From Helianthus annuus (Eukaryota > Streptophyta > Magnoliopsida > Asterales > Asteraceae): a DNA stretch of 64,000 bases. Below, piece by piece: positions 48,580 to 61,025 of the stretch. The notes under the pieces are model-generated. The model saw only the letters and a list, made by a program, of their open reading frames with translations, had not been told where the DNA came from and did no database searches. The stretch's first letter is position 1, and every line of letters begins with the position of its first letter. The position numbers and the translations under genes are program-made. The stretch lies in the NCBI RefSeq assembly GCF_002127325.2, contig NC_035447.2:30439249-30503248 (forward strand), read 5' to 3'.

Positions 48580-49286
48580 TAAAAATACTTTTATATTTTA
48601 ATGTCAAATTAAAACCATAATTATGCTTGTATATAGACGGTACTATATATAATGCATAACACAAGACATTTTAAAATATCTAAAAATTAAGAATTTTTTT
48701 TCCTTTAATGCATAAGGTAAATTAGTCTTTAATAACTAACTAATCACACTTTAATACGCTCATTTAATACACTTCAATTCTTTCACCTTTAACAAAATCA
48801 TAGATAATTAGTAGTTATACTTTATCCTCTTATGTAAAAAAACTAACTACCCCCACGATTTTAAAATGGACATACCTTTTGTTGTGCGTTAATTTTTTTT
48901 AATTACACCGAGTATTTTATTCTTTTTAATTTGAGTATAGTATTACTATATTTTTTAATTAGAAAAGCTATAAGACCTAACACGTTTTAACCGAAAAGAC
49001 GCAGCGGAAATACGTGCCATAAAATTTCTTTCTTTATAAAAGTTCTATTATACTTGAAAACTATTTAAAACAATTTTTTTAGAAAAATTACATCGTTCAT
49101 CCTTCATTAATGTATCAAATATAACATGCTAATACAACTACATGACCACCCATTACGTACAATCCATGTCTCTTTAACTCGATCTTCAGTCACTTGTCTT
49201 CATGATGATGATCCATAATTATGTACAACCTGTAGTCACCACATACATTCACATCATTAGCAAACATTATATATATATATATATAT

Positions 49287-49690
49287 GGGGAGTTGACTAC
49301 AAAGTCCATTTTTCCTACAAAGTGTAAAAAGTCATAAAACACCATAATATCAACCATAAAACACATTCAAAACCCATAAATAACAAAGTGTAGACTACTA
49401 GAACACCATATTTGTGGGTTTTGTGTTGTGTTTTGGATAATAAGGCTTTGATTATCGAATGACTAACATTACTGTGTTTTATGTTGATTATCATGTTGTG
49501 TTTTATATTCATAGTTCTACGGTGGTGTGTTTGATGTTTTTATGGACTGTTAGGGTTTGAATATTGTGTTTTAGTGATCTACACTCTGTTATTTGTGGGT
49601 TTTGAGTGTGTTTTATGGCTGAAAATGTGGAGTTTTATGACTTTGTACACTTTGTAGGAAAATTTAACTTTATAGCTGAACCCTACCCTC
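49287..49690. mobile_element. MITE lying in TA microsatellite
   Basis: Inverted ends of about 55-60 bp include CCTACAAAGTGTAAAAAGTC on the left and the complement of GACTTTGTACACTTTGTAGG on the right. On the left it abuts (TA)n at 49268-49286; on the right (TC)11 and then (TA)35 follow. No coding sequence. Confidence 0.6.
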
Positions 49691-49691
49691 C

Positions 49692-49782
<91 letters not shown>
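49691..49782. repeat. Compound microsatellite (TC)n(TA)n
   Basis: (TC) from about 49691 to 49712, then 70 bp of pure TA to 49782. Long open frames here are products of the repeat and are not genes. Confidence 0.95.
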
Positions 49783-49784
<2 letters not shown>

Positions 49785-52315
49785 ATTCATAATTATAGGA
49801 TCACATTGCGTTCTATTCTCATATACATTCAATTCGGTTATCTTTCTGAATTCAAGCATTTCATCTCGGTGTCTAACCTTCAGTGAGTACCTGCATTTCA
49901 TTTCATTGTCAAAGGCAACCCAGTTAACATCGTTAATACTCATGTATATTAACATCATACATACTTACATACGAGTTTCACACATTCGAATACCTGTGGT
50001 TCAATAACACGCGTACATATTATCTAATCCAACTCTTTCGTTTATAATAATAAATCCTACTTCATACACCTACCCCTCTATCCAAACTCTTACTTACATT
50101 TTACATTCTCACATATTCGAAAGAACAAATTTTAGTCACAAACTACTATACATATAAGTCTCGTAAATACCAACCTACGTGCATCTTATTTCTATTCATG
50201 CTTACCTATGGGTTCCATCTACTGGCATGCAATTAAATCTATACATACATGCCCACATATTTATTTCGTTCCCACACATACTTGCATACACTCCCCATTT
50301 TTACCTGTACCTCATAAACACTCTTTAATGACTTTGGGGTACATTTCAGGAGCTTAAAAATGAGTTCATACTCACCCGTACCTTACAAAACTATGTAGTA
50401 AGGTTGGGGTACATTATGGAAGTTTAACGGGGCTTAGGAATGGGTTTACGAGGTTCGAAATCCAAGAAAAACGAAGAAACGGGGCTGTTGGCGTCGCCTG
50501 AGGCATAGACAACAGCTTAGGGCGTCAGCCAGCTGCTGCCCAGCGTCGACGATGTCGCCCCTGCAGCACCGGCGCCTAGATTTCATTCTTTTCAACGTTT
50601 CGACCCCCGTTCGTGCATCCTGAACTTCCTACTTCGTAAAATAACATTATTCCAAGCCCCCAAGTCATTCCAACACTTAACCCCATGTCCCCATAATCAA
50701 ATCTACTTTTATCATACTTTTTTGATTTTGATCCGTTTGATTTTACCAAGTTGTTTCCGACATAGTCAACTACTTTCGACCTGCTACAACAATACTTACC
50801 ATAGTACTTCCATTTATTACACAATCTTAAATGATTCACCACATTCATAGATATCAAAACTCCCTATACTTACTAAGAAACCCAAATTTCATCATCATAC
50901 ATAACACATATTTGGTCTAACACATGTCTCATGATCCCTCTAATCTTACATTTGTGTTAACCTGCCTATCCACACTATTTATACATTGTTGACTTTTAGT
51001 AATTCAACCCTTCTAGCATATAATTTCCAACTTATGAACACATATTTATCTTGATATGATAGACAATTGTAATAACCATTTCATATTCATGTTGTGTGGC
51101 ACATACAACTACATGATCACTTTCTTTCATACCCGATATTCAAAAAATCATTTTTACACATATTAATGCTTTCATGATTCTACATTGACAACTACATACC
51201 AAGTTGGCCATTTTAACGTAATCATAACATCATCCTTTACTAGTAAGTCCACAAACTATACACTTAGTACACATACATTTATAAATTACCTTTAAGCCAC
51301 TAATCTGACTCATGGTGTGCACCATCATTCAAGCATATAGTGTAAGCCACTAGTGCACACTTCTACAAATCATGAAATCAAAAAAAAACCTTCATATCGG
51401 TTAAATCAAAACACACCTTTCTCATGTAACGTCACACCCTGATTTCCCGGTGGGCCCGGACTTGGGGTTTATGCGTGACTGACGTGAGGTCGAAGTCTCA
51501 TTCAAAAATAAACCAATTACACTAACTAGATAGTGGTAAATGGGTATCGAACATAGGGAGTTTGTGGAAACTGTGTTTGTTAAGTAGTTCGTAAATTACT
51601 AAAATTGAAACTAAAATGCAGAAAAGTAATCTCAAAGTTTGGTTGGTTTAGTTTATAAAATTTAGATTAACTAATTATCACTTATCATGTTCGAATTCAG
51701 AAATGAGAGAGAATGCTTTCCCCCTGATTTCATGTTTTCTATGAATAACAATGTCAATGTTTAATTGGGATGAACTACATAGACACAGTTCGTGAGTGTG
51801 TGTTTGATTGTGATAAAAGGGCACCAAGTACTTGGATTACAAGAAAGCAAGGTTGTCACCCGATAATCAGTTTAACATAGCCAACCATAAATCCCTCCCA
51901 ATAAATCCTGATTGCCTATGGCACCAAGAACTGATGGTTTAGAAAAAGGAATCTAACAAAATAAACAATTACTAATCAAACTCACAATCACCATAACAAT
52001 ATAATCAAAAGGATCAAATTACTATCCCAAAAATAACATAAACAATGACAAAGCATTCGATAGAAAACCTTACAATCCGGGGAAAAACAAAAAGGAAATT
52101 AGCCACACATTGTTCGGTTGATCATCATCACTTCAAATTCGTTGTTCATATGAATCAAAGATGACAAAGCAATAATAGAAACAGCCAAAATCTTGTTTTA
52201 CAACCCTAGTTTCGCCTCTATCAAGTTCTGAAACGAGAATCATGAAAAAGATACCCAAAGGTCACTCCATACCAACTACTATAAAGAAAACAAGGTTTTG
52301 CATCTTGTAACACCC

Positions 52316-55119
52316 CGTGTTTTCGAATGTCAAAGTCAAAGTCAAAGTCCAAGTCAAGTTTGACTTCTTTGACTGTAATTAGTCTATTTTATGTTTTATT
52401 ACTTGTATTATGTGGAGTAAGTGTTGTAAATCAAAGGAATCGAAGTAATCGAATGTTTAATCGACACGAAACGCTAAACGACTGTGAATAGTAGGAAGTA
52501 ACAATGCGATAAAGTCAATCAATCAATAATCAAGCTAATCGAATCATCAATCGAACTCGAAACTCGAATTATGCGAATTTGGTATTATATTACGTGTGTG
52601 TCTGCCTTACGTGTTACCTGTGCGTGTTTACTTTAGGTTATGTGTGGTGATCAATCGAATCGAAACTCGAAACTCAATCGAACTCAATCGAAATCGAATT
52701 ATGATGAATGGTAGTGAAAGGATAGTGTGAAATATAGATGCTTGTATGTAGATATAGTGGTTGGGATTAAAAGCAATTTGAATAGGAAACTCTATCGTAT
52801 TCACATAGTTTTCAATCGAAATCAAAATATCAGAAATCGTCGCACCGAACACTCAAAGCAGGCTGTTGATCGATTAGGCTCCTAGCCGATCGAACAGCCC
52901 AGCCGATCGGACAGACTGTTCGATCGAGCAGGCTGTCCGATCGGGATGCCTGGCCGATCGGCCAGCCCTTTCCTCTTTGGGAAGCCTATAAATAGCCCTG
53001 TCATTGTCATTCTTTCCACTTTTGGAAACTCTCTGTCCGACCAGCTCGTGCTCCCCTTCTTTTCTCAGATTTCTCTCCATTCCGGTAAGATTTCAACCTA
53101 AATCTTGTACTTTCTTGATCAATACATGCTCCTACACCTTTCTATCTTTCAAATCTTGATTTCTAACCGTGAAATCATCAAGATCTAAGTATTCTAGGAT
53201 GATGTCATCATGGTGTTCTTCAAGAACTTCATGTTTTAGCCTCAATCCACCAAGAATCACTTGGATCTAGCCGATTTCCACATAAACAAACTAAGATCTA
53301 TCACAGATCTGAACATTTACATGGTGTGAAGGATTGAAAGAAGGATTTCCAGCTTTCTTTCAACTCTTTTACACTCAAAGCCTTCAAACCGGTAGAAACG
53401 GAGCTTGAGCCAACTCACTAGTCATTCTAATGGTTGTGTGGTTCAAGATTCGGATTCTATCTACGAGCTTCACCGACTTCGGGTTAAACGTTAAACTACC
53501 ATTCCGATACGTTCACCGGCCGGACTTGGGTGATTCCTGTCCGAGCGGGGGAAACAAATAAGAACGAAGATGCCATGGTTTAGCTCATTGTCAAAATACT
53601 TCGATATAATGTCAAACAATCAGAACAGCCAAGTGTTAGACGAATAGGCCGACCAGGTCAGAATGCTGACCGATCGAACAGGCTGTTCGAACGAACAGCC
53701 CAACCGATCGGACATGTCAGCCGATCGACCAGGCCAGCCGATCGGCTAGCACAAGGCCCCACACTAACAATTTCATGAAGTCTAGTATTGAACGAAGTGC
53801 TGTTCGATCGAACTACGGGTTGGGTTGAATTACTCTTCGGATCATGAGATACTATACTTCAACACTTAATCGATTTTCAACTCGTTCGATGTATTGGAGT
53901 GCCACCCGATCGAACATGCTATTCGATCAGGTGACATCCTGCTGAGGACTTACTACTGAAGTGTCTAACCGATCGGGTAAGCCGGCCGATCGAACAGGCT
54001 GTTCGATCGATCGACCTGAAAGGTAAGAACACTTAAATGTTCTCAAATACTACAACGAAAACCTCAAAAGGGCAAGCCATCATACACAAACACATCCTAC
54101 TCAAAGGAAGAAACAATCCACTCGAACAGTCCAACCGATCGAGCCTACCGGCCGATCGAACAGGCTGTCCGAACGGACTGTCTAACCGAACGAAAACCTG
54201 TTCGATCGAATCTACAGTTCGATCGACCAGGCTGTTCGACCCATCATCACTTGTTTCCATTTTACACGTTACTCATCGTTATGCTATCGAACTATTCAGG
54301 CTAACCCTACTCTCAAGCGCTCCCTTCAATCCATCAATCAATCGCTGTGAGTATACTCGAACCCTTTTTGCTTTAGCACTTTTGGGTGTTACATACGTTA
54401 CTTATCTAAAATCACAATCGAACACACTACTCAATTACTTTAAACGCTAACCGTTATGCATGTATTACGTGACTAAATGAATGCTTATTGTTATGTTTAC
54501 ACGTGGAATGCTGTCTACCTGCCTTAACGACGTAGTACTATAGTTTGGACTCAACATCCGTTCACACGGGGGTTGTTAAGGACAATTACTTGCATGGATT
54601 ACGGTGGTAATCATGTATTGCGAACTATCTCGGACAGTCAACCCGCAGTCATTGGTATCGATAGATCCATGTCGATAATTAACATGCTTCGTTTTCCTCT
54701 GTGTACGTGCTGGTTATGCGTAAACTATTTCGAACTCTATATGCTATATCAAACTTGTATGCTCACCTTTACATTTTATGTATTGACTCTATTTTAACGT
54801 ATGTGACAGGCAATTAGGATGCTTATCTGCTAGGAAGACGAGCTTAGGATAAGCGTCTAGAGCATAGTTGTCTGTAGATCTTGCAGATCGAGTCTCTAGA
54901 AGCATTTGAACAATATTTATATTTATATTTGAATCTGAGTTGTCGGAACAGAATATTTGACTAGTTGTTATCTATAATAATTTATTTTGCTATTTGGGAT
55001 ACGGTATGGGACGTATTACTTAAACTGAATGGTGATAATAGTTGTTGTGGAAACTTCTGGACAATCTGTTTCGCTCAGTGCCATGCTCCGATGATTCCGC
55101 CATCGGTTGGGGTGTGACA
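52316..55119 (+). mobile_element. Solo LTR, TSD CATCT/CGTCT, with palindrome array
   Basis: 2804 bp from TGTAACACCCCGTG to GGTTGGGGTGTGACA. The flanks CATCT and CGTCT match at four of five. The same site without insertion is found in the partner LTR at 61560-61575. Plus orientation by termini and TATA (52986-52995). Variants of CCGATCGAACAGG / CTGTTCGATCGG are scattered at 52860-52970, 53650-53760, 53810-54010 and 54120-54240. Confidence 0.88.
52986..52995 (+). promoter_or_regulatory. TATA box of the solo LTR at 52316
   Basis: CTATAAATAG directly after the first palindrome cluster (52860-52970). It is one of the clearest TATA boxes in the window. Confidence 0.6.
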
Positions 55120-55459
55120 CGTCTGGCCTCCACCGTAAGCCACAGTGGCCAGCGTAGCTTACGGTGGCTTCAAAGTCCTTACAGTGGGAACCTTTTGTGC
55201 TACGGTTGAGATTTTATGAATTCATGCCTATTGTAGCTTACGATAGCTACGATAGTACCCAATTTTGCCCAACTTGTCTTCTTCGTCCACTTCCACTCCC
55301 GCACTTCATCATTCTTCCTTTCTTTTTGTCTTTTCTGCCTCTTTTACCTAACATAACAAAGCACACCGTAGTCATCCAATTCCTTAAAATAACACACTTA
55401 AACATATGATTTTCATTATAATTATAACAATTAAGGATTGTCCTACGGTCCACCCGTCA

Positions 55460-55787
55460 CATCCCCACACTTAGCCGTTGCTTGCCCCCAAGTAACTCAT
55501 TTAAAACAACTTGCTGATTTTAACCTCACAATCAACTCAACCCCACATAATGACCCAACTCAAGTAAGCACCCATTATAAAACCACACAACAACCCCTCA
55601 CAATGACACTCCTCTCGGTGATATATGGTAACTAGCAAAAATGTGTTGGAATTCACTCAAGGCATATATATGTTCTCACAATAATAAGCTTGTGCAATAA
55701 TCGAACCTTCGCCTAGATAAACGCTTAAACATGCATGTAAATCAAAAGGACTTAAATGGTTGTAACGAGGCTATGTGTCAAGGTATA
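55460..55787 (-). other. PPT and 3' UTR of the Athila-like element
   Basis: On the minus strand AAGTGTGGGGATG lies directly before the LTR (PPT, about 55460-55472), preceded by GGGGGCAAGCAACGG. The remainder up to 55787 is non-coding and continues beyond the inserted LTR at 59379 to about 59693. Confidence 0.7.
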
Positions 55788-58700
55788 TGTCACACCCTGA
55801 TATTTCCACTTATTACTGGTGGGCCCGGTGGGGAGTATCGTGACGTAGTTGATATCATCATAGACAATTTATCACAGTTTAATACACAGACAAACCGAAT
55901 GCAAGTAATATCAATTATTACAAAAACGGTTGTAAAGGATCCACAGGCGGATCAAAGAAAAAAAGAGGATCATTGTTCAACAGATTATAACATCTAAGCT
56001 TGCAAGACTCTTTATTGATGCTAGGAGTAGCCAGCCTATTCCGTTTAGTACCTGCACTTAGCCTTTTTGGAAAATACGTCAGTTTACACTTGTAAATACA
56101 ATTAACCGACTCATTTTGAAAATGTTTAAGAAAATTGATTTGAATGCACATGGCACAAAACATCTTTTATAACTTGGGATAATTATTTATATATAAACTT
56201 GTAAAAGAATTACATGTTCGTTATACGTTCAGTAGCCCGGGCTGAATACCGGGTTAAAGATTAATAGACACACCACATGATATAATCCCGCGGCAAGTTA
56301 TTCTTGAACTGGAGGTTATACCTTTTTATATATATGCACTGGCAGGTGTATGCCTACACCCCGTGCTAAGGTCGTGGCCATTTCAATGAATGATGCCAAG
56401 GATATCCGAGACATGGTCATTAACCCCCCCCCCCCCAAAGGCTTTAAGCAAACAAAACAGTTTAAATGGGTCATCTCAATAAATTAACCTTCATATGATT
56501 AAAAATTCAATGCCCGACCAAGCGGTATTTTATCTACCGTACCCCGAGCCCGTATAAGGGAAAATAAGTTAAAAGTATTTACCTGAGCAAGTATATATCT
56601 CAATCAGTGAGTGCAAGTATCTTTTACTGGTCTCCTAATCGGGAACGAAGGTTTTTATAACCTATTAGATTCCTAACGGGTCTTAATTAAGCCTAAACGT
56701 AGACCGGATAGTTTTAAAGGAAGATATACGGTTCAAAACGCACGATTAAGCGAAGACCGGATTAGAATGTGGTTTAGACCCGACAAGTTCTTATACTTGT
56801 ATAATATGGGTAAACTAAACACATTCTGGATTTTGAGATAAAAATGATAAGGTTTGACCCGTTTTGGCTAATTTATGCAAACTAGTTACATAAACCGAAC
56901 CGAACGCGAAAAATGCATAACGGGTAACCAAAAGAGTCATGTACAGGTTTCCTAAGTTAATATACCCTAAATATGTTGTGATATCATTAGGATACCTTCC
57001 ATTATGCCCAAAATGGATTTAAACTCAAATTATACCCCGTAGGGGTATTTTGGTCATTTTAAAGCTTATAAAAGGGTTTAAATATTAATCTGAGTTTCAG
57101 GTCTGATATAATCAGAAAATATTTATTTTTATAAGTCATAACAGTAGGGTATTGCATATATGTGAAATTTATCTTTTATAACCAAACTATGCACCGTAGG
57201 GGCGTTTCGGTAATTTCACATAAGCTTTAAAGGTCAAAATTAGAAATCTGAGTTTAAAACTTTTGCTTACTATTAAAATATAAAAATTTGCTTTAAACAT
57301 CAGTAGGTATTAAGTCTTATATGTTAAAAATGGTTTTAACTCATACTATGCGCTTAAAACGCGTAAAAGTCGGTTTTAAGTGATTTTCGGGTTAAAATAG
57401 GGATTCTGAGTTTTTCGTCAGTTTATAAAGTTCAAAATATTTTATTTATCATCTAAAATCAGTAGCAAAAAGTTTAGTATCAAAACATTATGTAAAACTC
57501 ATTTTATTCAAGAAAAAGGTATAACCGACAATTACCGAATCAAAGTTAGAACCCTATGTTATGCTCAGCTTAAAAATAAATAAAAATCTTTAAAAATCCC
57601 AAAATATTATATTACATCAGTGGGTAAAAAGATTGGTGTCAAAATTTGGGTTTAGATAGGCTTTATGCTAGTTATGCCGTTTAATTAATAAAAAGCTTCT
57701 TAATTACGATATTGAGCATAACTCCTAACCTAGATCTCAAACTGATGTCAAATTTTTAGGACAAATTTATAAATCAGTAATAAAGGTTATTGTCCTTTCA
57801 CATCTTCAAAAATCTTGTTTTAAGGTCAAAAGGGCATAATGGTCAACTTTTAGGCATATAACGGAAACATGCAAATGAATCGGATAAATTTGGAACCAAG
57901 TTGTATAATCACAGAGAGTTATACTAACATATAACCTGGTCCTAATGGAACTCTAAGGCATGTCTAAAACAATCTAAATCGGGTCAGAACTGAAAGTCAA
58001 AGCAAAAGTCTACTTTTGCGACTTTCGGTTCCGAACCAAGCTTAAACTGAAAACTGTCGGGTTGAACATACTTAGACATGTTTTTATATTAATTACCAAG
58101 TTATACAAGTGATAAAATAGGTTTCATGGCTTCTACATTGTTAATTATGTGTTTATTTGAAAATTAGCTTTCTGTTGACTTTTTAAAATTAAGTTTGACC
58201 CGACAATTGACCTACTTAGAGTGGAAATTAGAGGGTGCCCTTTTAAGGGTTTATTACCCATATAATTACCAACTCATAGGTACTTTCAATTCGAGAATTG
58301 ACTGGACCATTAGTGATTAATCACTAAGTCAAACCTTAATTACGACGGTTTTGACTTTAGCCATTAAACTAATAAAACACGATTAAAAGAGGTTAAGGAA
58401 GCTTACTGAAGTACTTAGCAGTTAGCACGACTAATGATCCTTAGGGAAAGATCTTGAGCTCCAGGAGACTCCAGAAGTTAAGTTAGAATGGTTTTTGAAA
58501 GTGAGCATTTGAACTTGAGAACAAGAACTTCTTATATAGTGGCTTTGATGCAACAAGATCATCCCAAATGTCCCTATTGTTGCTACCAAATGATCACAGC
58601 TGTCCCTATTGCATGAAATCCCATTTGCCCAGCCCCTTGTATCAGTTTTCATGCATATAAGTCGGTTAAACAGGCTGGACAGGCACCTGCCATGCATTTC

Positions 58701-59373
58701 TGTCGCTGGTAGTTTCAGGCGGCCCGCGTAAGACCTACAGAAGGTCTACGCGGCCGGTATGGCTCCCAAATCCGGTCACCAAGTTTGACAAATTTGCAAT
58801 TTAGGTCCCTGGTCCTTCCAATAGTTGTTTTAACTTAGTTTATTGCACTTTTAACCCTCCAATTTGACTTTTAAGGACTCCAAGTCATAAATAAACTTTG
58901 TTAAGTCCCCGGTTAATTATACGATTACCGAAAAGTCCTGAATTTCAACGTTGACGCTTTTAACCCCTCACTTACGAATGTTAACGTATTTTCTTCATAC
59001 GATATCGAAACCTTGTGAAATTTTTATCACTCATTCTTGGGAGCATAATTAATCGTTGCAAAGCTTCGGGTTTACTAAAAGGTCACTCAGAGGTATAAAT
59101 TAAACATGTTGACACATTTAACCCTTGTGGTTTGTAAACTTTCACTTTCTTCCACAATGGCATCGTATGATTCATAATTCATTCGTTTAAGGGGTATTGA
59201 CGTCGTGTAGGGTTGTTGAAAGGTATAATTATCCAATGTTGACACTTTGAATCCTTTTACACATATACTTCCTTTGTTTGTCAACTTCAGTCCCTCTAAA
59301 TTAATTCTTTACACTTTTAAAGTTCATGACACGTGTCGATATTATATTGGACATGAATTTACGAGGTGTTACA
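55788..59373 (-). mobile_element. Solo LTR of the element A family, TSD GTATA
   Basis: 3586 bp, TGTCACACCCTGATATTTCC to CGAGGTGTTACA, with exact flanks GTATA (55783-55787 and 59374-59378). It aligns along its whole length with LTR A but is clearly more diverged. A minus-strand TATA box ACTATATAAG lies at 58531-58540, and a GC-rich patch at about 58700-58765. Confidence 0.92.
58531..58540 (-). promoter_or_regulatory. TATA box of the A-family solo LTR
   Basis: ACTATATAAG on the minus strand, about 160 bp downstream of the GC-rich patch. In LTR A the matching place near 22760 reads a degraded CATAATAACC. Confidence 0.5.
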
Positions 59374-59693
59374 GTATAGAATGGGGAAAACATGCGTAAC
59401 GAAGCACTATGATCTGACCCGACCTTATTATTACATCAAAACAAAACACAACTAACTAACTATGACACCTTGCTTCCATTTTTTTTTCTTTTTCTTCTTT
59501 TTTTTATTTTTTTTATTTTTTATTTATTTATAAAACATAATATTTACACTATTAATTAAAACACCCCCAATTTTCTCAACCCTTAACATCAAAACTCAAA
59601 ACTCCACCCATCCATCCAAACCACAATATTCAAAAGAACACAAGAAACAAACTGTACAAGATAAGATACAACCTGAATAGCTGCCGGTGCAAC

Positions 59694-61025
59694 TTAGTAG
59701 TAACGCGGTTGAGGTGGCCCAAAGATGGACGTCATGACGTCCGTAAACTCTCCAAATCCAAATGCATCTTGACCGCTACTACTTCTTTCGTCATCTCTTC
59801 CTTTAGGTTGTTGAGCAGCTTCATGCATTACCTGATCATGACGCGGATCCACCTACATAGAATGATGCAACAACGAGTAGCTTCATGCATTACCTGATCA
59901 TGACGCGGATCCACTCACATAGAATGATGCAACGGCGGCGTAGGATATAAGACACTACCATCATATAGTGGTAAGGTAGTGTAATCCATGATCGGTGGGT
60001 CAGCCACAACCGCCTGTCCCACATGCCATGCATCATGCATTCGCCGGTTCCTATCATCTATATAATGATTGTTCATCTCTTGCTCAAATGCATAAGCATG
60101 TGTGCGGTTCCACGTGATAACCGACCTTGCTCTTCTAGAAGATTAAGCCTTCCTATTCGATGTGACCAACATCTATTCCAAAAATGCCCAATCGTCTGCT
60201 CATAATTGGTACCAAGTGTACCGTTAGTAATAGACATTAAATCTCGAGCATCTTCCGAATTCAACCCCTCATGAAAGGCATTCAACAACTCCCAAAGCTC
60301 AATACCATGATGAGGACAACTTTTGTTCATCATGTAAAATCTTTTGAACGCCTCATGAAACATCTCACCTGACTATTGTTGGAAGCTTCTTAAACTGCGT
60401 CTTGCGTCATTAGTCTTTTGAGCAGTGAAAAACTCTTCCAAAAACCGTTGTTGCATTTCAGCCCAAGTATAAATCGAGGCGGAAGGCAACGTATAAAACC
60501 ATCTTTTCGCTTTGTCTTCCAAGGAAAATTGGAAAAGCACCAATTTGACATCATTGGACAAAAAACCTTGCCCTCCAATAGTGTTACAAATGGAGTCATA
60601 GGCTTCCAAGTGAAAATATGGTTCTTCCATGGCCAACCCCCTGTACTTTGGCAAACTTTGAAGTGAGTTGGTTCTAACCTCAAACGTCTTCCCTCGTGAT
60701 TTTGGGGAATCACCACCGACGAAGGGTTATTAGTAATGACCGGTCTGAAGTGAGCTTCAATTCCCCTTACTACCTCGCGGTTATGTCTTCCCGGAACACC
60801 CAATGGTACTCTTGGTTGTTGACCCGCTTGTCTTGGCATTTTCCATAGAGGTGCATACGGTTGAGGTGCCTATTGAGGAATTTGTTATTGCTGCATCTGC
60901 CTTTGAAATGGTTGTCTTTGTTGAAGCATTTGCTGTTGAAGAACTTGTTGCTGCGATCTAGCAAACTCTTGAATGGGTTCTGGTGGTTGCCTTTGTGCAT
61001 ACCCAAACCCACCTTGAGTTCTCAT
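59694..61025 (-). pseudogene. Athila-like gag, broken
   Basis: From the ATG at 61025 the frame encodes a Gln-rich N-terminus (MRTQGGFGYAQRQPP) with two stops where CAA became TAA, then MPRQAGQQPRVPLGVPGRHN from 60839. Near 60660 the frame shifts to EEPYFHLEAYDSICNTI, FSLEDKAKRWFYTLPSASI and FLEEFFTAQKT, the conserved gag core. After a TAG (60375-60373) comes MFHEAFKRFYMMNKSCPHHG and LWELLNAFHEGLN. A 62 bp tandem duplication at 59817-59933 shifts the frame again before the C-terminus FGPPQPRYY and TAA at 59696-59694. About 444 codons in all. No pol follows. Gag-core features fit the Athila lineage. Confidence 0.78.
59817..59933. repeat. 62 bp tandem duplication within gag
   Basis: AGCTTCATGCATTACCTGAT begins at 59817 and again at 59879, and the units are alike through AATGATGCAAC. 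62 is not a multiple of three, so it shifts the gag frame. Confidence 0.9.

Larger units (their letters stand above)
48960..51429 (-). mobile_element. Old LTR-like sequence, interrupted by a MITE and microsatellite
   Basis: GACGCAGCGGAAATACGTG at about 48995 resembles the 'GCAGCGGAA' motif found near the same end of LTR A. The rest (49783-51429) has the style of the other LTRs: AT-rich DNA plus one GC-rich palindromic patch (50484-50575). No TG/CA ends or target duplication could be fixed, so this is a weak call. Confidence 0.3.
51480..55459 (-). mobile_element. 3' LTR of the Athila-like element
   Basis: About 1171 bp after removing the solo LTR and its 5 bp duplication. It starts (minus strand) TGACGGGTGGACCGTAGGAC, next to the PPT, and ends TCACGTCA. 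It matches the 5' LTR over most of its length, with one segment inverted. Confidence 0.82.

Noticed and set aside
49606..50007. Frames on both strands across the TA microsatellite
   Set aside because: The long YIYIYI stretch is a product of (TA)n, not a protein.
54037..54450. 137-codon frame in the solo LTR
   Set aside because: It runs through the GATCGAACAG palindrome array; the apparent protein is an artefact of that repeat.
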